Shown here piece by piece: positions 58,435 to 64,000 of a stretch of 64,000 nt of DNA. Within the stretch, counting starts at the first letter, position 1; every line of letters begins with the position of its first letter. A program made the position numbers and the translations under genes. Under the pieces are notes generated by a model that saw only the letters and a program-made list of their open reading frames with translations, was not told the origin of the DNA and ran no database searches. This DNA comes from Methanofervidicoccus abyssi (GTDB lineage: Archaea; AGJL01; Methanococci; Methanococcales; Methanococcaceae): assembly GCF_004310395.1 (NCBI RefSeq), contig NZ_BFAX01000003.1, positions 177,333-241,332 on the forward strand. The letters run 5' to 3'.

Positions 58435-58474
58435 ATCACTCTTAAAGTGAGTGATCTTAGTCCTATCTAAGATC
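58435..58474 (-). promoter_or_regulatory. Two overlapping perfect palindromes at the nadC promoter
   Basis: Palindrome 1 is ATCACTC-N7-GAGTGAT (58435-58455). Palindrome 2 is GATCTTAG-N6-CTAAGATC (58453-58474). They share three bases. A TATA-like AAATATAAG on the reverse strand (about 58484-58476) puts the transcription start near 58455, inside the overlap. The site therefore looks like an operator, or like mutually exclusive hairpins at the start of the nadC leader. Confidence 0.5.
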
Positions 58475-58638
58475 TTATATTTAGTTTTGTTTTTTAGCAC
58501 TGGGAAACATTCCAGAGAACAACAATAGAAACAAAAAGATATTTCTATCTTTAATGTGTTTTTGCTTCTTTACATTTATTAAAGGCTGTATTATCTCCAA
58601 GGGTTTTAAAAAATTTAAAATATAATAAAAATATAGTA

Positions 58639-58827
58639 TTACTCATCTCTAACCTCTATGGCGTTCTCTAAACACACGTCTTCACAAACCCTACAGAAGG
58701 TACAGACATCCTCGTTTGATACTACAACTTTATCTTTCTCTATTTTAAACACCTCCATAGGACATACATTTACACACTCTGCACAATCTAACCCTTTACA
58801 CTTACTGTAGTCTATTATTACAACCAC
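58639..58827 (-). CDS. Small 2[4Fe-4S] ferredoxin
   Basis: A 62-residue ferredoxin. The first motif is CKGLDCAECVNVCP, with a longer gap between its first two cysteines (C10, C15, C18, C22). The second is CTFCRVCEDVC (C42, C45, C48, C52) followed by LENAI instead of the usual P. The start is GTG, with GGTGATGTAA upstream. It is transcribed alone, and its partner enzyme cannot be told from context. Confidence 0.85.
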   Translation of the reverse strand: MVVIIDYSKCKGLDCAECVNVCPMEVFKIEKDKVVVSNEDVCTFCRVCEDVCLENAIEVRDE

Positions 58828-59327
58828 TTACATCACCTTAATTTTTATTGCAATATATCGTATTATTTTTTATTTTTTTATAATTTTACACTAAATGGTC
58901 TTCACTAAAAATCCTATTTAGGAATCCTTGCTGTGATATCTAAATATTTAGTATTTTTTCAATCTTCTTCTTTTAAAATTTTATATTTAGGATTTTTTAT
59001 TATGAAATGTTTTTTTATTCTAATTTTTATTTTAATATATTATTATAATCCCTAACATTAACATAACTTTTTAAACCAACAATAAAAAATAATAATCATA
59101 ACTATAAAAGTATAAAAAATAATAAAACAAAAGAAAAAAACAGAAAAGATAAGAAGAGATCCAACAGGGATCTTACATATTTTCCCAATATTGGTGTAGT
59201 CTGGGAAAATAATAGATATACTTGCCTTTCATCCATAGTGTATTACTTTATTTAGGTGTTTTAATATTTTTTATCTAATTTTTGGTCTCTATAGTTATTA
59301 TTACCTTTGATGGAAACTATAGTAATT
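58828..59327. other. Spacer with a strong inverted repeat
   Basis: About 500 AT-rich bases between two reverse-strand genes. It holds a 10-bp perfect inverted repeat (59178-59211) and, just before it, a 6-bp one (AGATCC/GGATCT, about 59156-59172). No ORF is supported. Confidence 0.5.
59178..59211 (+). repeat. Dispersed intergenic repeat, copy B2, with 10-bp inverted repeat
   Basis: TATTTTCCCA and TGGGAAAATA are perfectly complementary around a 14-base loop. CCAATATTGG, spanning the 3' end of the left arm and the loop, could form a competing palindrome. It aligns with 56644-56675. Confidence 0.55.
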
Positions 59328-60734
59328 CTATTTTTTCAATAATGATCTCTCAAACTCAGATAGCATCACTTCGACAGAGTACGCTGCCCTTGTGATACCC
59401 ATACTCCTCGGATCTGCATCTGTACCTACAACATAGAAGTCATCCCTTATCTTGGGATATACGAAATACTGCCCTACAACACATGACGCCTGCTCGGGGA
59501 CACACTCCTGAAAATGTATCATGTGAGCCTTATCTATATCTATGTTTAACTTGTTCTCGATAATACTTAAGGACTCCTTTTTCTTAGTATTTACAAAGGA
59601 GAAACCTAGGAGATGTTTTCCAGGAGGTGCCAAACTTTTATCGTAGTTGGTTACGCAGGTCGCCCAGCAGGGATGATCTATCCATATCTCTGAACCTAAG
59701 TAAGGAAGAGGATTCTCATCGTATCCTATCCATACCGTGAGAGACTTTGTAAATTTTATACTCCTTAACTTATCCTCCCTTTCCTGGATCTCAGGAATAT
59801 CTGTAATATCTGGAAGAAACTTTGAAGGGGCGGAATATATAACCACATCACAGTAGTAACTGTTATCTTGGGTATAGATGATATAACCAGGGTTTTTCTC
59901 ATCTTCCCTGTATTGAGATATCTCTACAACCTTTTCTCCTTCTATGATCTCTGTTCTATCTAAGGAGTAAAGTATAGAGTTGCATATTGATTGGACCCCT
60001 CCGAGAGGGTATCCCTGGGTCCAATATTTTGGCCTCTTTATAAATTTACTTAAGTACTTTTTAGATTCGTTCTTTATCGAATATAGAAAACCATCCTTCA
60101 GGATTTTTTTAATCTTCTCCCCCCTTATCTTTTTAAATAGTACCGTCTTTAATGGGTTTATCTTCAGATCTTCGTAATATATGAAAGGTAGAATATCGTC
60201 TTCTGGAATATATCCTGCTCCTGTAAATAGTCTCCAGAGAGGAGTTTTTTTCATATCTTCTCCACTTAGGAAATAACAGATAGTGTTGAAAAAGTCTATA
60301 GATACCTTACTTAGGTTCATATCCTTTATAACATCGTAAACAGAAGTATCTTTAGAGAATCCAGAAGTCATAAGATCTATCATCTTACTTATGACAAGAA
60401 CCTTATCCCTATTGGGAATTATAGAAGTAGATGTCCACTCCTGCATAGAGATTGGGATACTGTAAAGTTTATCTAACCTAACGTAGTAGTCTCCATAGGG
60501 CCTAAAGTTTGGGATATATTTTGCATATTTCTTCAGTAGTCTTATAAGGGGTCCGTCGTTCAACATGGTAATTGCATGAACTCCTATATCCACTGTGTAG
60601 CCGTCGATATACTCGCTTCTACAGAGGCCTCCTACCTTATTTTTCTCTATAACTGTAACATCATGTCCCATTTTTTCCAGTGCTAATGCAGAGAGTAATC
60701 CAGATGTCCCTCCTCCAACGATCCCTATTTTCAT
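59328..60734 (-). CDS. FAD-dependent oxidoreductase (phytoene desaturase/amine oxidase-like)
   Basis: A 468-residue flavoprotein. The N-terminal dinucleotide fold IGIVGGGTSGLLSALAL (GxGxxG-type, 7-12) is followed by VIEKNKVGGLCRSEYIDGYTVDIG and, near the C-terminus, VVGTDADPRSMGITRAAYS, which contacts FAD. The layout fits the NAD(P)/FAD protoporphyrinogen oxidase and phytoene desaturase superfamily. In methanogens an isoprenoid substrate is plausible but unproven. Two ATGs follow GGTGAT directly; the second is better spaced. Confidence 0.82.
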   Translation of the reverse strand: MKIGIVGGGTSGLLSALALEKMGHDVTVIEKNKVGGLCRSEYIDGYTVDIGVHAITMLNDGPLIRLLKKYAKYIPNFRPYGDYYVRLDKLYSIPISMQEWTSTSIIPNRDKVLVISKMIDLMTSGFSKDTSVYDVIKDMNLSKVSIDFFNTICYFLSGEDMKKTPLWRLFTGAGYIPEDDILPFIYYEDLKINPLKTVLFKKIRGEKIKKILKDGFLYSIKNESKKYLSKFIKRPKYWTQGYPLGGVQSICNSILYSLDRTEIIEGEKVVEISQYREDEKNPGYIIYTQDNSYYCDVVIYSAPSKFLPDITDIPEIQEREDKLRSIKFTKSLTVWIGYDENPLPYLGSEIWIDHPCWATCVTNYDKSLAPPGKHLLGFSFVNTKKKESLSIIENKLNIDIDKAHMIHFQECVPEQASCVVGQYFVYPKIRDDFYVVGTDADPRSMGITRAAYSVEVMLSEFERSLLKK

Positions 60735-61137
60735 CATATCACCTTTTTGATAGTAAGTTTTCTATCGAAGTATATTTAGAATAAAAACTGTTTATAACAA
60801 CAACATCTCGAAGAGTACTACACCTAAAATGAGAGGAGTAAATGGCGTAAAAGAGTGGAGATTTCTGTGTTCTCTTTTCAGGATACCCTAAATACTGGAG
60901 AAAAGATAATATCTTCCATCATGAATAGACTTAACACCTTTCTCCATGGAAGAGAAAACCCAGAGTTATCCGGGAAGGATAACAGTGGGATTTTGTCTTT
61001 CTTAATATTTATCAGTAATCTTAGAGATTTTTCTATTTTTTCTATTTTTATTATTTTATTATATGGCTTTATTAAGTATTCTTAATTTATTAATAATTTA
61101 TTAAATAATTATAACACTTATCATAAGGTGAAATCCC
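60735..61137. other. Divergent spacer between the FAD oxidoreductase gene and bioD
   Basis: About 400 bases. A forward ORF of 76 codons (60855-61085) is rejected: it has no binding site, and its composition and hydrophobic tail look like chance. A copy of the dispersed motif (TACCCTAAATACTGGAGAAA) lies at 60883-60911. AT-rich sequence before bioD should hold its promoter. Confidence 0.45.
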
Positions 61138-61785
61138 ATGATATTCATCACAGGAACAGATACCGGAATTGGAAAAACTTACGTCTCTTCTATAATTGGA
61201 AGCCATTTAAAATATAAAGAAAATGTGGATGTAGGTTATTTAAAACCTATAGAAACTGGAGGCATGGAAGACACCTTAACACTTAAAAACACATTAAACT
61301 TAGAAGAAGATCTAAGTATTCTAAATCCCATAAACCTGAAGAGCCCCTTATCTCCAAATATAGCCTTTGAGATCGAAGGATACGACATAACCTTAGACGA
61401 AATAAAAGAGAGAATAAAAATGTCCTTCGATGTACTAAGTAAAAAATATCGATACCTCATAGTTGAAGGGGCAGGAGGTGTTGCAGTACCTATAAAGGAT
61501 AACTTCGTAATGTCAGATTTGATAAAGTTCTTAGATCTCCCTGCACTTATCGTCTCTAAGCCTAACTTAGGCACTATAAACCATACACTCCTTACAGTTG
61601 AACATCTGAGGAATAAAGGAATTGAGGTTAAAGGAATTGTCATCAACTGTATAACTAAATTGGAGGATGTTTTATACTATGAAAAAACCTTTGAAACGAT
61701 TGAAAAATACGGGGACGTAGAGATACTGGGAATAGTAAAGAGTAAAGAGGATTATAACATCCAGTTTAAAAAATTACTGGAGTAA
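61138..61785 (+). CDS. bioD: Dethiobiotin synthetase
   Basis: A 215-residue P-loop ligase. GTDTGIGKT (6-14) binds ATP. Also seen are LKPIETGG, the [11 protein letters not shown] segment and [14 protein letters not shown]. It closes the ureido ring of dethiobiotin from DAPA, CO2 and ATP in biotin synthesis. The other bio genes are not in the window; birA is at 5.7 kb. AAGGTGAAA precedes the ATG. Its last 12 bases overlap the end of the convergent chelatase-like gene. Confidence 0.94.
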   Translation: MIFITGTDTGIGKTYVSSIIGSHLKYKENVDVGYLKPIETGGMEDTLTLKNTLNLEEDLSILNPINLKSPLSPNIAFEIEGYDITLDEIKERIKMSFDVLSKKYRYLIVEGAGGVAVPIKDNFVMSDLIKFLDLPALIVSKPNLGTINHTLLTVEHLRNKGIEVKGIVINCITKLEDVLYYEKTFETIEKYGDVEILGIVKSKEDYNIQFKKLLE

Positions 61786-63819
61786 CGCCAGTATACTTTC
61801 AGAGGTAAGTTTATCTATATGGTAGTATGGAAAACCAAATTTTTCCCCTATTTTCTTTCCAATACCTATCTTCACAAAGGAATCAGCTTCTGTATCTATA
61901 AGTATAACGTTTATACCATCTTCTACAAATTTTTCACATACTTGGTATATCTCCTCCAGATAGTCCTTACCGACAGCTACGTTAGGCTTGAAATCACTTA
62001 TAAATATAACTATAGGTATAATATTTGGATCCCTCCTGATGGCACTTTTAATAACCTCGTAGGATTTTAAGAAGGCCTTTGAAAGGGGTGTCCTACCTCC
62101 AGTAGGAATATCCCTTAAACACTTCTCTGCCAGCTCCACCGAAGAGGTAAAGGGTAATATTATCTCGGCGTCTTTACCCCTAAATGCTATCATACCTACT
62201 CTGTTCCTCTTCTGATAGGCATCCATGAGAATGGAGAGAATAGTCCCCTTAACAGCCTCCATTCTCTTCATGACTCCCATGGAACCACTTGCATCTACAA
62301 CGAAGAGTATATTTGTAAGTATCTTCTTCTTTCTAACTTTCTCCCTTATATCCTCTTCTTTGATTATTAATTTCACATCTTTTCGGGATTTCTCTAACCT
62401 ACTTCTCTGACAGGGAGCACTTGCCTTGATGGTGGCATCTAATGCTATATCTCTTACCTTACCTTTAGGTATCCTATAACTTACATACCTCCCCCTTCTA
62501 CTTAGACTATCCACATGTCTCCCTTGGAAGTTTCTAAGGGTGTCGTCCCTAAGTTTAACCTTTAGTATATTCCTGGGATCTATCCCACCTTTGGCATCAA
62601 ATACTCTTTCAGAGGAGCCTTTTTCATCTTCCCTATCCTTCCCTCCTTGAATATCCCTGTATCCCTCACCTCTATCCCCTTCACCCTCTCTATCCCTTTT
62701 ATCCCCTTCATGCCCTCTACTTTCAGTACTTTCAACTTCTACACTTTCAGAGGAGTTTTTTTTTAGATCCTTCTCACTATCTTTATTCCCTGGATCATTT
62801 CTATTTTTAAAATCTTCAATTATCTCATTTATTCTCTCATGGTTCAACTGTGGAGGTTCAAAAGGTTTTCTCCTCATCCTATGAGGTAGTGCCAACTCAC
62901 AGGCCTCCTTAATATCATCGATATTTACGTAAGTTCTTCCATTGAAGGCTGCTATTGCCTTTGCAGTTCTCGCCACCGTTATATCTGCCCTACTTGTTGG
63001 AATGTTCAACTCAATACAGATCCTGGCGATCAACTCCAATAGATCATCTTTAATTATAACATCCTTTAGAATTTTCCTCCCATTTTCAATCTTTTTTCTT
63101 AGTTTGTTCTGTTCTTCCTCAAATTTCTTATAGAACCCCTCCGGGTCTCTGTTAAACTTTTCAACCCTCTTAACAACCTCCACTCTATCTTTAACATCCT
63201 CTAAACCTTCTACATCAACCATTAAACCGAACCTATCCAGTATCTGAGGTCTAAGTTCCCCCTCTTCGGGATTCATAGTACCTACAAGTATGAACCTTGA
63301 AGGATGCCTTATCTTTATACCTTCTCTTTCTATGATATTCCAACCCATAGCTGCAACATCCAACAGGATATCTACTATATGATCATCTAAGAGATTTACC
63401 TCGTCTATGTAGAGTATATTACCGTTAGCTTCTGCAAGTATTCCCGGTTCTAATGCTTTTACACCCTCTTTTATAGCCCTCTCTATGTCTAATGTGCCTA
63501 TTACCCTATCTTCTGTACAGCCTATCGGCAGATCTACAACTTTCATCTTCCTTTTAACAGTTTTTAGATTTCCCTTTTTAATATTCTCCCTACAGATATC
63601 ACATAGGTCTCCATCAATAGTACAGTTAAATGGACAATTTTCCACAACCTCTATCTCCGGTAGAAGATCTGCCAGAGCTCTAACTGCAGTGGATTTTGCA
63701 GTACCCTTTTCACCTCTTATTAAAACTCCACCGATCTTTGGATTAATAGCATTTAGGATTAACGCCTTCTTCATCTTCTCCTGTCCAACTATTGCAGTAA
63801 ATGGAAATACCTTGTTCAT
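61774..63819 (-). CDS. Mg-chelatase-type AAA+ ATPase fused to a VWA domain (ChlI/ChlD-like)
   Basis: A 681-residue protein. The AAA+ domain (1-330) carries GEKGTAKST (36-44), a four-Cys insertion (C62, C66, C73, C76) and [11 protein letters not shown] (Walker B). A highly charged Glu/Arg/Gly linker (about 345-415) follows, then a VWA domain with the MIDAS motif VDASGSMG and [10 protein letters not shown]. Such ChlID fusions are the motor partners of CobN-type chelatases; in a methanogen, cobalt insertion is the usual guess. No chelatase subunit is adjacent. GGGAGGGT precedes the ATG. Confidence 0.88.
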   Translation of the reverse strand: MNKVFPFTAIVGQEKMKKALILNAINPKIGGVLIRGEKGTAKSTAVRALADLLPEIEVVENCPFNCTIDGDLCDICRENIKKGNLKTVKRKMKVVDLPIGCTEDRVIGTLDIERAIKEGVKALEPGILAEANGNILYIDEVNLLDDHIVDILLDVAAMGWNIIEREGIKIRHPSRFILVGTMNPEEGELRPQILDRFGLMVDVEGLEDVKDRVEVVKRVEKFNRDPEGFYKKFEEEQNKLRKKIENGRKILKDVIIKDDLLELIARICIELNIPTSRADITVARTAKAIAAFNGRTYVNIDDIKEACELALPHRMRRKPFEPPQLNHERINEIIEDFKNRNDPGNKDSEKDLKKNSSESVEVESTESRGHEGDKRDREGEGDRGEGYRDIQGGKDREDEKGSSERVFDAKGGIDPRNILKVKLRDDTLRNFQGRHVDSLSRRGRYVSYRIPKGKVRDIALDATIKASAPCQRSRLEKSRKDVKLIIKEEDIREKVRKKKILTNILFVVDASGSMGVMKRMEAVKGTILSILMDAYQKRNRVGMIAFRGKDAEIILPFTSSVELAEKCLRDIPTGGRTPLSKAFLKSYEVIKSAIRRDPNIIPIVIFISDFKPNVAVGKDYLEEIYQVCEKFVEDGINVILIDTEADSFVKIGIGKKIGEKFGFPYYHIDKLTSESILALLQ

Positions 63820-63984
63820 ACCCTCCCTCTTTTTATTCTTTTTATGATATTTTTTATATGTATTTGTAATAATTAATAATTAACAATATTACTTTTTTGT
63901 ATATTTTAATATTACTATAATAAAAATTAATATTATTATAATATTTAATAATTATTTAAAATCAAAATTAAACTGGTGATTAGT

Positions 63985-64000
63985 ATGAAGAGTATTAAAA
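63985..64000 (+). CDS. Start of a gene running off the right edge
   Basis: GGTGAT at 63975-63980 is followed four bases later by ATG AAG AGT ATT AAA, which is the local pattern for a start site. Only five codons (MKSIK) are visible, so the product cannot be named. Confidence 0.5.

Noticed and set aside
58503-58513. GGAA-N3-TTCC upstream of nadC as an NrpR operator
   Set aside because: The methanococcal NrpR operator has a six-base spacer; the three-base gap does not fit.
60855-61085. Forward ORF of 76 codons before bioD
   Set aside because: No binding site, low-complexity hydrophobic tail, and it overlaps a copy of the dispersed repeat.
1-64000. CRISPR array, insertion sequence, rRNA operon or replication origin
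   Set aside because: No regularly spaced repeats, no transposase gene, no rRNA sequence and no Cdc6/ORB-like cluster were seen.

Overview
This window comes from an AT-rich methanogenic archaeon of the order Methanococcales, most likely a thermophilic member. The evidence is the atypical zinc-dependent (type 2) seryl-tRNA synthetase, a PSTK-type kinase for selenocysteinyl-tRNA formation, aIF2-beta, NMD3, RIO2, RadB, TiaS, Spt5 and ribosomal proteins S15, L11 and L40e. Further support comes from a homocysteine-synthesis pair of the MJ0100/MJ0099 type, a probable methanogenesis-marker PurM-like protein, GGTGAT ribosome binding sites, box A/box B tRNA promoters, and very GC-rich tRNA stems in an otherwise AT-rich sequence. 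The assignment to order is inferred from gene content; I cannot name the species.

Layout. 1-3.4 kb: the end of a TatD-like hydrolase, SfsA, and an operon of an HTH regulator with an AglH/Alg7-type phosphotransferase. 3.4-6.4 kb: a long spacer, argJ, a tRNA-Arg/tRNA-Glu pair and birA. 7-12.5 kb: a six-cluster polyferredoxin with a CBS protein, aIF2-beta, NMD3 and gltX. 12.7-18.6 kb: a METTL5-like methyltransferase with RIO2, the homocysteine-synthesis pair, a UPF0058 protein, cca and initiator tRNA-Met. 18.7-25.5 kb: glmU-like, a four-gene operon (two YedE halves, a DUF3343-like protein, a ribokinase-fold protein) divergent from pstK, a DRG GTPase and map. 25.7-31.8 kb: a hacA-type dehydratase, sucD, rps15, an orphan acetolactate-synthase-like ThDP enzyme, a zinc-finger protein and a decayed restriction-type nuclease gene. 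32-36.8 kb: pheS, cbiF, radB, tiaS. 37-41 kb: a reverse-strand group of a class III pilin-like protein, a TctA-family membrane protein, a zinc-ribbon protein and two small membrane proteins. 41.2-44 kb: spt5, rpl11 and two unrecognised proteins. 44-51.9 kb: a PurM-like protein, glmM, a V4R protein, valS, DUF483, rpl40e-tsr3. 52-64 kb: serS2, ilvN-ilvB, a methyltransferase with nadC, a ferredoxin, an FAD oxidoreductase, bioD, a Mg-chelatase-like ATPase and the first codons of another gene.

Most genes are housekeeping: translation, tRNA modification, and amino-acid and cofactor synthesis. Functions that work together but are not adjacent include GlmM with GlmU (UDP-GlcNAc) feeding the AglH-like enzyme (N-glycan lipid precursor); SerRS2 followed by PSTK (selenocysteine); BioD and BirA (biotin); and IlvB/IlvN.

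The best candidates for undescribed biology are the YedE/DUF3343/ribokinase-fold operon next to pstK, two overlapping perfect palindromes at the nadC promoter, a degenerate dispersed repeat in many long spacers, and the uncharacterised groups at 28.8-31.3, 37-41 and 42.5-43.9 kb. No CRISPR array, insertion sequence, rRNA operon or replication origin was seen.
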